From NCBI GenBank assembly GCA_021286935.1, contig JAJTBI010000001.1, positions 1-64,000 on the forward strand: DNA of 64,000 nucleotides, written 5' to 3'. The position numbers were made by a program, and so were the translations under genes. Below are positions 41,255 to 49,094 of the stretch, piece after piece. The first letter of the stretch is position 1. Each line of letters opens with the position of its first letter. The notes under the pieces were generated by a model. That model did no database searches. It was not told the DNA's origin and was given only the letters and a program-made list of their open reading frames with translations. The DNA is from Geobacteraceae bacterium. GTDB taxonomy: Bacteria; Desulfobacterota; Desulfuromonadia; Geobacterales; Pseudopelobacteraceae.

Positions 41255-44002
41255 CTAATTATGTGCCAGCTTCTGGGCTTCCTTTGCATTGGCCTGGAAC
41301 AGGTTTGCCACTTCAAACACCAGATTCAGGGTGCCACGATAGCCGACCCACATCTTCTGGTGAGCCCCTAACCGGTCAAACACCGGAAGACCTGTCCGTA
41401 GGTGGGCGCCGATCTTCAGCTTGGCTGCTGCCTGCCTGCCGTTGCTGTTGGCCACCAGCAGGTCTGCGCCAACCGCTGCTGTTTCCAGATCCTCAAGGTC
41501 TCCCACAAAGACGTTGTTACAGGGCAGACTGTCCAGGCCGCGGGTGCGGGTGGCTGCCAGAGCAGCCTGAATGTTACAGCCCATGCCTGCCAGAAAACGG
41601 GTCATCCCTTTTAGATGGTCTGCCTCAAGGGCGATGGCAACGTTTTTGTTGCCAAACTGGTAGTGGCTGTCAACCAGTGCATCAGCCAACCTGGATCTCC
41701 AGCGCTGGTGTTTCTCCGGAATGGCCCTGCCACTGATGGCTGACAGCACCGCCATGAAGCGGTCGGTCTCGGCCATGCCGGTCAGGGAGGTGAAACCGTA
41801 GGCCGGTATGCCCAGCCGATCTTCCAGTTGACTGGCAGCCTTGGCCAGTGAATCACCCACATAGAGGGTGGCGATACTGCGGCCAGCCTGTTTGATCTTG
41901 TCAACGCTGATCCCGCCGGTTGAAAGGGGTGAAACATCGGCATCAATATGGCCATCCAAGGCATTGGCTATATCCGGGACACAGAGCACCGTCAGGCCAA
42001 AGGATTCGATCAACTCTTTCAGCTCTTCTACATCCGCCGGGGTAAGCTGGGCTCCGGGCACCAGGTTGACCTGTCCAGGGATGGCCTCACCAGCTTCCGG
42101 TAGGGTGGCTAGGATCGCCTCTACCGTGTTGGCATAGCCTTCCTGCAGTGATCCGCAGTAGTCCGGGGTGGAGGCCCAGATAATCGGCACTCCGTCATGT
42201 TCTGGATGTTCCACACGGAACTGGTGGATGGCAGAGCGGACATCATCCCCCATGGTCTCGGTCAGGCCGGAGGTCATCACCCCCACCACCTTGGGACCAA
42301 ACTTCTCAATCACCCGGCCGATCCCCTTTTTCAGGTTTTCCCAGCCACCAAAGATGGCGCTGTCTTCGCTCATGGCGGTGGCGTTCAGGGCGATGGACTC
42401 CTTGAAGTGCCGCGACAACTGCAACCTGATAAAGGTGGAACAACCCTGTGCGCCATGTAGCAGCCCCAGCATCTGATCGATCCCCAGATAGGCCAGGGTT
42501 GCACCCAGGGCGGGTGAGTTTTTCTGCGGGTTGACCGTGGCAGCCTTTTTCGGCACTGCCACCCGTGAGGCGGCCAGATCCTCGGCCAGATAGGTACTCG
42601 CATGGTTACGGGCAGCCTCCACCAGTGGCGCTGTGTTGGTCTCCCACGGTTCAGGACTGTTCAGCAGCGGCCAGATCGGGTTGTTGACAGTCAGGTCAAG
42701 CTGTTTGGCAAAGGTGACCATCCCTTCGTATCCGGCATAGGGGTGGGAACGGCCGTGGTTGATGTCAAGGAACGGGGTCTTGGTCTTGAGAGCCAGGAAC
42801 TTGGTCTTGCCGCCGGCCACGATCAGGTCCGGCATCTTCTCTTTCATCACCCCCAGCAGACCGGCCGTGGAGGTGTCTTCAATGATCTTGGCATCCTTGT
42901 GCATCAAGGCCTTCATCCGATAGAAGTCTTCCAGGGTGGAGTTCTGAGTCCCGGCAGCCAGGATCTCTACCCCCAGCTCACGCAGGGCATTGACCATGGA
43001 CCAGGTCTTGACCCCGCCGGTGAACAGCACAGCCCGTTTGCCTTCCAGCCGGGCGCGGTAGGGGGCCAGCCGTTCACGGCATTTGGCCTCTTCCTCTTCC
43101 AGTAATTTTTCTACCCGGTCCTGCATGATCCGCTTTTCAAGGCCATTGACCGCGTCATCTAGGGCGATGGCAATGTTGCGCAGTGCCTTGGCAATGTCAG
43201 TCAGACCGTAGAACGACTCCTCCAGGTACGGCATGCCGTAGGTCTTCTGCATCTTCTTAGCCAGGTTGGTCAGGCTCTTGGAACAGATGATGATGTTCAG
43301 CTTGGCCCGGTGGGCGTAGCGCAACTCCTCAAACTTGGCATCGCCCGAAAAGCAGGAGAGGATCTGGATTCCTAATCTGTCAAAGAGCGGCAGCATCCCC
43401 CACAGGTCACCGGCGATGTTGTATTCGCCGATCAGGTTGATCGGATACTCACCCAGCACCGGCGGCTCTGCTGTACCGATCACCTGTTTGAACAGGATCT
43501 CACCAGCCAGGCGGTTGCCGATGTTCTTGTCACCGATAAAGCCGGGGGTATTAACCGGCACCAGCGGGATGCTGACCTTTTCCTGGGCAGCCTTGCAGAC
43601 CGACTCAATATCATCGCCGGTCATGGCGGTGACGCAGGTGGCGTAGACAAACATCCCCTTGGCCTCAGGATAGCGGGTGGCCAAGTCAATGATCGCCTTG
43701 TACAGCTTCTTTTCGCCACCGAAGATCACATCGTTTTCCAGCATCTCGGTGGTGAAGCCACGGCGGTACAGTTGTGAGTCTGATGAACGGGCCCCCCGGT
43801 TATCCCAGGAGTTGCCGGCGCAGGCGATCGGGCCATGCACCAGATGGATTGCGTCGGTCACCGGCATCAGGACGACCCGGGCACCGTCATAGGCACAGGA
43901 ACGTTCAGTTCCTTCACCAGGTTCAGACTTTTTACAGAACTTTGGCGCACCCTTATCATGGGTCTCACAATTGTCAGTATCGTACCAATCAGGTTTTGCC
44001 AT
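41255..44002 (-). CDS. nifEN: Fused FeMo-cofactor scaffold NifE-NifN
   Basis: A 915-aa fusion of both subunits of the cofactor scaffold. Residues 1-~460 are NifE (CAYDGARVVLMPVTDAIHLVHGPIACAGNSWDNRG; TCVTAMTGDDIESVC; GGVKTWSM), and from about 480 NifN follows (LGIDQMLGLLHGAQGCSTFIR; AILATLPEAGEAI; FAMLNK-like region absent). The join is a short linker (EDLAASRVAVPKKAATVN). Fused nifEN genes are known in Geobacter. ATG 44002 has GAGGTTACT before it; the frame extends 66 bases further without a site. A sigma-54 promoter lies 47-62 bp upstream. Confidence 0.94.
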   Translation of the reverse strand: MAKPDWYDTDNCETHDKGAPKFCKKSEPGEGTERSCAYDGARVVLMPVTDAIHLVHGPIACAGNSWDNRGARSSDSQLYRRGFTTEMLENDVIFGGEKKLYKAIIDLATRYPEAKGMFVYATCVTAMTGDDIESVCKAAQEKVSIPLVPVNTPGFIGDKNIGNRLAGEILFKQVIGTAEPPVLGEYPINLIGEYNIAGDLWGMLPLFDRLGIQILSCFSGDAKFEELRYAHRAKLNIIICSKSLTNLAKKMQKTYGMPYLEESFYGLTDIAKALRNIAIALDDAVNGLEKRIMQDRVEKLLEEEEAKCRERLAPYRARLEGKRAVLFTGGVKTWSMVNALRELGVEILAAGTQNSTLEDFYRMKALMHKDAKIIEDTSTAGLLGVMKEKMPDLIVAGGKTKFLALKTKTPFLDINHGRSHPYAGYEGMVTFAKQLDLTVNNPIWPLLNSPEPWETNTAPLVEAARNHASTYLAEDLAASRVAVPKKAATVNPQKNSPALGATLAYLGIDQMLGLLHGAQGCSTFIRLQLSRHFKESIALNATAMSEDSAIFGGWENLKKGIGRVIEKFGPKVVGVMTSGLTETMGDDVRSAIHQFRVEHPEHDGVPIIWASTPDYCGSLQEGYANTVEAILATLPEAGEAIPGQVNLVPGAQLTPADVEELKELIESFGLTVLCVPDIANALDGHIDADVSPLSTGGISVDKIKQAGRSIATLYVGDSLAKAASQLEDRLGIPAYGFTSLTGMAETDRFMAVLSAISGRAIPEKHQRWRSRLADALVDSHYQFGNKNVAIALEADHLKGMTRFLAGMGCNIQAALAATRTRGLDSLPCNNVFVGDLEDLETAAVGADLLVANSNGRQAAAKLKIGAHLRTGLPVFDRLGAHQKMWVGYRGTLNLVFEVANLFQANAKEAQKLAHN

Positions 44003-44048
44003 AGTAACCTCGCAACAGGCGGCATCGTTGCTGCCCGTGACCTGACTT

Positions 44049-44064
44049 TGCACTGGGCGTGCCA
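44049..44064 (-). promoter_or_regulatory. Sigma-54 (-24/-12) promoter of nifEN
   Basis: On the minus strand TTGGCAC-GCCCA-GTGCA: the -24 TGGCAC is perfect and the -12 differs from TTGCA by one base. The 283-bp gap to the divergent gene at 44295 shows no other gene; no clear enhancer palindrome was seen. Confidence 0.8.
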
Positions 44065-44294
44065 ACAACGTAATTTACTGTTTTTGCTTGTTATGGTGCC
44101 ATTTGTAGCCGCATGGTCTGTTTGTCTCTGCTATCGGCTGCTGATGAAATACACAGTTTATTGGTCTACTGCAAAAAAGCTGGGCGTAGTAGTTGCTTCA
44201 AATACTCTGGTGTCTTCAATAACCCCCTTGATTTACTTGTACAAAGAGCATAGGATAATAGCTAAGAACATACTGAATTCTGTGGGTGAGTGCC

Positions 44295-44801
44295 ATGGTA
44301 ACCCCGGTAACCACAAACATAACGCCTTCAATGCCTGATCTGCCCGCTGTTCCTGTCAAGAGCGAGGCTCCCTCTACACAGCCGACCCCGTCTGCACCGT
44401 CCACCAAACCGTCAACGAGCAGCAACACCAGTCAGGCGTCGTCTCAGGATTCTGTAACCCTGTCTAGTACTGCTTTGGATATGAGCAAGGCTCTGATTCA
44501 GCAGCACGAACAAAAGTCTGAAATCAAGCAGGAAGCGGTGAAGCAAGAGGCTGTAAAGCAGCAGGCGGCAACGGAGGCAGAAGAAAAAAAAACGTATAAG
44601 GCAGCCAGCAAGAGCTATCCGCCCTATATGGGCAACAGTGAAGAATTAAAGCTGCTGAAGGAGAGTTCACCGGCATTGTATCGTGAGATATTACGAATGA
44701 TCATTCCGACACCATTAAATATCTCATACGCTGACAAGCAGAGTTTACAAAGTTCACAAAGTATGAGTAGCAGTACACAAACCGTATCAACAACCGCTTA
44801 A
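44295..44801 (+). CDS. Low-complexity protein with DSVTLSxxAL motif
   Basis: A 168-aa hydrophilic protein, no signal peptide. The N-terminal third is rich in Ser, Thr and Pro; the motif DSVTLSSTALDM (about 56-67) is followed by a helical Gln/Glu/Lys repeat region (EIKQEAVKQEAVKQQAATEA) and a C-terminal part. No known family. The next gene, 17 bases on, encodes a smaller protein sharing the same motif (DTVTISQQALQM). GTG at 44286 is an alternative start. Location next to nifEN may be incidental. Confidence 0.55.
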   Translation: MVTPVTTNITPSMPDLPAVPVKSEAPSTQPTPSAPSTKPSTSSNTSQASSQDSVTLSSTALDMSKALIQQHEQKSEIKQEAVKQEAVKQQAATEAEEKKTYKAASKSYPPYMGNSEELKLLKESSPALYREILRMIIPTPLNISYADKQSLQSSQSMSSSTQTVSTTA

Positions 44802-44817
44802 GAAGGAGGTGGTTATC

Positions 44818-45120
44818 ATGTCAATCAGTCAGATATCGCCCAACAGTTTAGCAACCAACAGCCCGTATGTTAACCCGTCTGCAAAGACAACAGAGACACA
44901 GTCCGGGGCAATCCAGCAAGGTAATCAGGATGCCCAGAAACCGGCCAAGGCCGCTCAGACCGATACGGTGACCATCTCGCAGCAGGCGCTGCAGATGACC
45001 GGCGGTACAAATAACAGCAAGCCTGAGGACACCCAAAGCAGCACAAGTAATAACAAGGGTGACACCTCAAATCCTAACCCCAATCTTCGTCAGCCGGGTA
45101 GCTTCAGCGCTCAAGCATAG
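44818..45120 (+). CDS. Low-complexity protein with DTVTISxxAL motif
   Basis: A 100-aa hydrophilic protein rich in Gln, Asn, Ser and Thr, likely disordered. It shares DTVTISQQALQM with the preceding protein (D-S/T-V-T-L/I-S-x-x-A-L-x-M). ATG 44818 follows a strong AAGGAGGTGGTTATC site. A terminator follows at 45142. Function unknown; motifs of this kind also occur in N-termini of some secreted or flagellar regulators, but this is weak. Confidence 0.6.
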   Translation: MSISQISPNSLATNSPYVNPSAKTTETQSGAIQQGNQDAQKPAKAAQTDTVTISQQALQMTGGTNNSKPEDTQSSTSNNKGDTSNPNPNLRQPGSFSAQA

Positions 45121-45141
45121 TAACCTGAATAGTATGTAAGC

Positions 45142-45178
45142 AGAACAGGCGCTCTGGAAAAATCAGGGCGCCTGTTCT
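45142..45178. terminator. Bidirectional intrinsic terminator
   Basis: AGAACAGGCGCTCTG-GAAAAAT-CAGGGCGCCTGTTCT, 15-bp stem with one mismatch, between the rightward small genes and the leftward operon ending at 45206. Confidence 0.85.
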
Positions 45179-45205
45179 GTCTCAATATGTTGCCAATTTC
45201 AGTGG

Positions 45206-46150
45206 CTATGGTTTTGGGTTGATCCTCAACAGGAGATCTCCCTCAAACAGCAGCGGATGGCGGCGGATGCCGGTCAAAAGGCCGCTGGCCGGTGCCTCTA
45301 CTTTTTCAATCACGTTGCCACTGAAGCTGTCGTAGATGTAGCCAAGTTCTTTGCCTTTACTCACCCAGCGCCCAACGTGGCTATCCGAAACAAAGGTGCC
45401 GGCCTTGCCTGCATAGAGCCGTTTTGAGCCACCCTGCTGAAAATGGCAGATTTCCTCATCCTCCTCAGCCAGAGATACCCCTTCAAGGATACCAACCCTT
45501 CCCAGAAATGAGACCAGTCCGCGGAACACCTGCTGGCAATGACCCAGCTGTACGGTGCCGCCCTGACCGACCCGTAGCAGGAAGCTCTGGCCGGGCCAGA
45601 CCTGCCAGGCATGCATCAGTGTGGTGGTGAAAACCGGCGATATGCTGCGCTCCATGATCGCCGGAAGACCAAAGAAACGGGCTGCCTCCCGTTGTCCATC
45701 ACTGGGGCTGTAAAGCCGCACCTGGGGCAGCTCTTCAAAGTCAGTTCCGGCAGTGTGCAGGTCGACACGGTATTCGGCATGTTTGGTGGCATTCAGCACC
45801 GCCAGGGCGATCCGCTGGGTGGTTTCGCCGCTGACATTGCCGGGAAACATCCGGTTCATGTCGCTTCTGTCAAAGGGCCAGGTGCGGCAACGCAGGTTGA
45901 CCCCCAGTACGTTGACCGCCGGAATGATCAGCACCTTCTTCCGTAGCTTCAGACCGGGATGTTTGCCGGCTTCCACGCCGCTCAGAAAGTCTGCCAGGCG
46001 AGAAAGAATGAAGATGCCGTTTAGTTCGTCCCCATGCAGACCAGCTACAAAGGCAGCTGCCGGATGAGCGGCCTTGGGACCGATCTCATGGCAGGGGATA
46101 TCAAAACTGTCCCGTACCGGTGCGGTCATCAACAGCAGATCGCGTTTCAT
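45206..46150 (-). CDS. Succinylglutamate desuccinylase/aspartoacylase family protein, second paralogue
   Basis: A 314-aa M14-type zinc carboxypeptidase-fold protein. Zinc ligands are visible: AGLHGDELNG (His39, Glu42) and VDLHTAGTDFEELPQVR (His132). At the place of the catalytic Glu (VVEMGVG in the neighbour, Glu194) this protein has LLRVGQG with Arg193, so it may be inactive or altered. The C-terminal half has a lipoyl-like beta fold (GKAGTFVSDSHVGRWVSKGKELGYI). The start overlaps the stop of the upstream paralogue (ATGA). Last gene of the five-gene sigma-54 operon. Confidence 0.85.
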   Translation of the reverse strand: MKRDLLLMTAPVRDSFDIPCHEIGPKAAHPAAAFVAGLHGDELNGIFILSRLADFLSGVEAGKHPGLKLRKKVLIIPAVNVLGVNLRCRTWPFDRSDMNRMFPGNVSGETTQRIALAVLNATKHAEYRVDLHTAGTDFEELPQVRLYSPSDGQREAARFFGLPAIMERSISPVFTTTLMHAWQVWPGQSFLLRVGQGGTVQLGHCQQVFRGLVSFLGRVGILEGVSLAEEDEEICHFQQGGSKRLYAGKAGTFVSDSHVGRWVSKGKELGYIYDSFSGNVIEKVEAPASGLLTGIRRHPLLFEGDLLLRINPKP

Positions 46151-47109
46151 CGGGCACCTCCCTTGCGGGCCATGACCCGGGCCATCAGTGAGCCTTCGTA
46201 GACCAGTGGATATTCCCGCAGGGTAAACAGGATGCCATCCACCGGCGAGCGTACTTCAGACAGCACCGTACCATGGAACGGCGAGATAATCGTGCCCAGC
46301 AGTTCGCCCCGGTGGACATCGGTCCAGTGGGCGGTCGCCGGTACAAACAGGCCGGAGGTCTGGGCATTCAGGTAGTGTACGTTGCTGTCATCCGCCACCA
46401 GCGGGTGATGGGTCAGCGGCGGCAGCGCCACTTCCGGTGCCAGCACTCCCAACTCCTGCCAGAGATGCAGCAGACCAACCGTCAATTGTTCGCAGTAGTC
46501 CGGCGTCAGACGCATCCCCACCCCCATTTCCACCACCAGGCAGGGGACATTGCGGCTGTTAAGACTGTGGGCGATGGTGGCCTCCAGCACGGTGGCAGCA
46601 CCGTGGATCCAGATCAGGTCCAGGTTGGCCTGTTCAGCCAGCGGCACCAGGATGTCGCTGAATTCGCTGTTGATCCGCACCTGGGGGATCTCCCGCAGGT
46701 AGATGTTGCTGGCATGGATATCAACCACCAGGCTGGCGCCGTCCAGTGCGGTCATGACTGCCGCTGCCAGACGTTTAGGCAGATCACCCTGTTGACTGCC
46801 GGGAAAGGAGCGGTTCAGGTCGCTGTCAAAGACCGGCACCGAGCGAGTCAGGGTATCCAGTCCCAGTGGATTGAGGGCCGGGTACAGCTCTACCTGCCCC
46901 AGCAGATGCTGTGGACTGGTGCGCTGCAGTTTATCCAGCCAGGCAGCCAGACGATGACAGACGTAGAGCCCCTCCAGTTCATCGCCGTGGATGCCGGCGG
47001 TGACCGCGACACGGGGGCCGTTGCCGCCTTTATACACGGTGCGGCGGATATCAAGGGTCTCCCGGTACGGCATGGCCAGGGAGAAGATGGTTTCAGTGAT
47101 TTGGGTCAT
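46147..47109 (-). CDS. Succinylglutamate desuccinylase/aspartoacylase family protein, first paralogue
   Basis: A 320-aa M14-type enzyme expected to cleave an N-acyl or terminal amide bond using zinc. Ligands: TAGIHGDELEGLYV (His41, Glu44) and VDIHASNIYLREIPQVR (His132); catalytic Glu194 in CLVVEMGVGM is present. A C-terminal beta-barrel segment (FVPATAHWTDVHRGELLGTI) follows. It starts 8 bases after the transglutaminase gene and is coupled to the next paralogue. In this operon it may release residues from the product of the ATP-grasp ligase. Confidence 0.88.
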   Translation of the reverse strand: MTQITETIFSLAMPYRETLDIRRTVYKGGNGPRVAVTAGIHGDELEGLYVCHRLAAWLDKLQRTSPQHLLGQVELYPALNPLGLDTLTRSVPVFDSDLNRSFPGSQQGDLPKRLAAAVMTALDGASLVVDIHASNIYLREIPQVRINSEFSDILVPLAEQANLDLIWIHGAATVLEATIAHSLNSRNVPCLVVEMGVGMRLTPDYCEQLTVGLLHLWQELGVLAPEVALPPLTHHPLVADDSNVHYLNAQTSGLFVPATAHWTDVHRGELLGTIISPFHGTVLSEVRSPVDGILFTLREYPLVYEGSLMARVMARKGGAR

Positions 47110-47116
47110 GGTCTAC

Positions 47117-47983
47117 TCATTGGTTAGTAATCGTCAGGTTGACCTGTGGCTGGGTAGCGGCATCGCCCCCCTTGAAACTGCCCCGCTGGGGAGCTGCATC
47201 GTAGGAGTCACGCCCAACGGCAACCGCTACATAGCGATCATTGGCCAGCAGGTTGTGCACCGGATCAAAGCCGATCCAGCCGCCTCCCGGTACCAGCACC
47301 TCGGCCCAGGCGTGGGTGGCGATCATCTCCCCTTCGGCCAGGATGCCGGGATCCATGTAGCCCATTACATAGCGGCTCGGCAGATGCCAGGAACGGGCAA
47401 CGGTGATGAAGAGATGGGCGAAATCCTGACAGACACCGGTCCGGTGACGAACCGCATCAAGCAGGTCATTATGCACGGCGGTTGATCCGGCCCCATAGGA
47501 CAACACCTGTGGCACCCAGGCCATCAGTTCCAGCAGGCTGTTGAGGGGTACCTGCTCTGCTTCGTAACGCGGCACGGCGCAGTCCAGCTCAGCCGCCAGC
47601 TTCATGATTGCCGGTGTCAGGCTGCTGCGGTGCAGCAGGTAATCGTACAACGCCGGGGTTTGGCGCAGTTCCTGAGCATACCACTCCTTCTGCTGATAGA
47701 CGGGTACCGGCTCAAAGTCAAAGGGGTTTTCCCGCAGGGTTTCCACCTCGGCCGTCAGACGGGTGGTCAGGCAGGTGTGGGGAGCAGTGACGCAAAAGTA
47801 ATCAACTCCATTGCCGAAGTAATCCTGATAACTATGGCGCTCTGCCGCCGGCTCCAGCTCGATCCGGTGTGAGATCAGACGCTGCCCCGTATCCTGACGG
47901 GGGGTCAGGCGCAGCTCAAGGTGGTGTTCTCTGACTGCTGCCGGATAGTCCAGTATGGTTTCGTGTTCGATCAAATAACGCAT
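47117..47983 (-). CDS. Transglutaminase-like cysteine protease/transferase
   Basis: A 288-aa protein with an N-terminal beta domain (YLIEHETILDYPAAVREHHLELRLTPR, typical of the bacterial transglutaminase N domain) and a transglutaminase core with the catalytic triad Cys185 (RTGVCQDFAH), His224 (ATHAWAEV) and Asp240 (WIGFDPVH). No signal peptide. Family members of this type sit with alpha-E and circularly permuted ATP-grasp proteins in many bacteria and may cleave or transfer peptides. Starts 12 bases after the alpha-E gene. Confidence 0.92.
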   Translation of the reverse strand: MRYLIEHETILDYPAAVREHHLELRLTPRQDTGQRLISHRIELEPAAERHSYQDYFGNGVDYFCVTAPHTCLTTRLTAEVETLRENPFDFEPVPVYQQKEWYAQELRQTPALYDYLLHRSSLTPAIMKLAAELDCAVPRYEAEQVPLNSLLELMAWVPQVLSYGAGSTAVHNDLLDAVRHRTGVCQDFAHLFITVARSWHLPSRYVMGYMDPGILAEGEMIATHAWAEVLVPGGGWIGFDPVHNLLANDRYVAVAVGRDSYDAAPQRGSFKGGDAATQPQVNLTITNQ

Positions 47984-47995
47984 CAGGTAAACTCC

Positions 47996-48937
47996 TTACT
48001 GAAAGAACTCTTCTGCCAGCGCAGTATGGAACCCGGCCAGCAGCCCCAGTACCTGTTCCAGGAACTCATGCAGGCCGCTGGTGAAGACTGTTTCACCGTT
48101 GGAGGAGGCCAGCAGTGACTGCAGGCCGTCAAATGCCGCGGCGGTCTTTTCCTTGCCCTCCAACCCGATGTTGGCCAGGGCGGCTCCGGCACGGTCAACG
48201 GAAAAGGCCAGTGAGCGGGGGAAGTCATGTTCAAAGACGGCAAAGTCAACCACCGCCTTGGGCTCGAAGCCACTCTGATTGGTGCGCCGGAACGCCTCAA
48301 AGCCGGACAGTGATTTGAGCAGGGCAGCCCATTGGTAGTAGTCAAGTGCGGAGCCAACCAGATGGATGTCCGGCAGAATGATATGGTATTTGACATCCAG
48401 AATCCGGGCGATCATGTCGGCCCGCTCCACGCAGCCACCCAGTTGACAGAAGGCATAGGCTTCACCCCGCATCATGGTGGCAGCCAGCAGGCCATTGAAG
48501 CGGGCCACCTGATTGCGCAGCTCCACAAAGAGGTTGCTGGCTTTTTCCAGGGTAATGTTGCCCCGCAACCGTTCATTGTAGGTCATCCAGATATCGTTGA
48601 CCGCCTCCCACATCTCTTTGGAGATCCGGTCCCGGGCTACCCGGGCGTTTTCGCGGAACAGCCGCAGACAGGTGCGGATTGAGTTGTTGTTGGTGCGGCC
48701 GCCACAGACAAACTGCAGGACCCGCTGCGTGGTGATGGCATCATCGCCATACAGCTCCACATACTGGGGCAGGGCAGCCGTAATCTCCAGAATGGGGCGC
48801 CATTTGTCCGCTTCACCCATATCCTCTTCCGCCTCCACCAGATAGAGCAGGTTGATCTCCATCAAACGGGCGGTTTCGCCGGCTCTTTCCAGATATCTGG
48901 CCATCCAGTACATTGAATCAGCTATGCGGCTTAACAT
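47996..48937 (-). CDS. Alpha-E domain protein
   Basis: A 313-aa all-helical protein of the alpha-E (DUF403) family. It opens MLSRIADSMYWMARYLERAGETARLMEIN, the conserved start of the family, and has CGGRTNNNSIRTCLRLFRENARVARDRIS and YAFCQLGGCVERADMIARILD. Its biochemical role is unknown; it nearly always accompanies the circularly permuted ATP-grasp ligase and the transglutaminase. Separated from the ATP-grasp gene by a structured repeat. Confidence 0.93.
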   Translation of the reverse strand: MLSRIADSMYWMARYLERAGETARLMEINLLYLVEAEEDMGEADKWRPILEITAALPQYVELYGDDAITTQRVLQFVCGGRTNNNSIRTCLRLFRENARVARDRISKEMWEAVNDIWMTYNERLRGNITLEKASNLFVELRNQVARFNGLLAATMMRGEAYAFCQLGGCVERADMIARILDVKYHIILPDIHLVGSALDYYQWAALLKSLSGFEAFRRTNQSGFEPKAVVDFAVFEHDFPRSLAFSVDRAGAALANIGLEGKEKTAAAFDGLQSLLASSNGETVFTSGLHEFLEQVLGLLAGFHTALAEEFFQ

Positions 48938-48974
48938 ATCAGTAACCTCTTAAAACGTTATAACTACACGATAA

Positions 48975-49093
48975 GGAAACGAAGTTTTTTCGTCAGGTCG
49001 GTGACGCCGAGGAAAAGCGCGGAGGCGTAGCCGTACTACGCCGCACAAGCGATGACGAAGGTAACGCCGAGATGGCGAAAAAGGCGAGTTTCC
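48975..49093. repeat. Structured palindrome between ATP-grasp and alpha-E genes
   Basis: A 119-bp element with imperfect 23-bp arms (GGAAACGAAGTTTTTTCG at left, complementary to CGAAAAAGGCGAGTTTCC at right) and a central perfect hairpin GGCGTAG-CCGTA-CTACGCC. CCGAGGAAAAGCGCGGAGGCGTA resembles part of the family A core. It lies inside an operon and could set relative gene expression. Confidence 0.65.
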
Positions 49094-49094
49094 A

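Noticed and set aside
46273-47127. Open frame of 284 codons on the plus strand over the first M14 gene
   Set aside because: The minus strand carries the zinc ligands and catalytic Glu, so this is a shadow.
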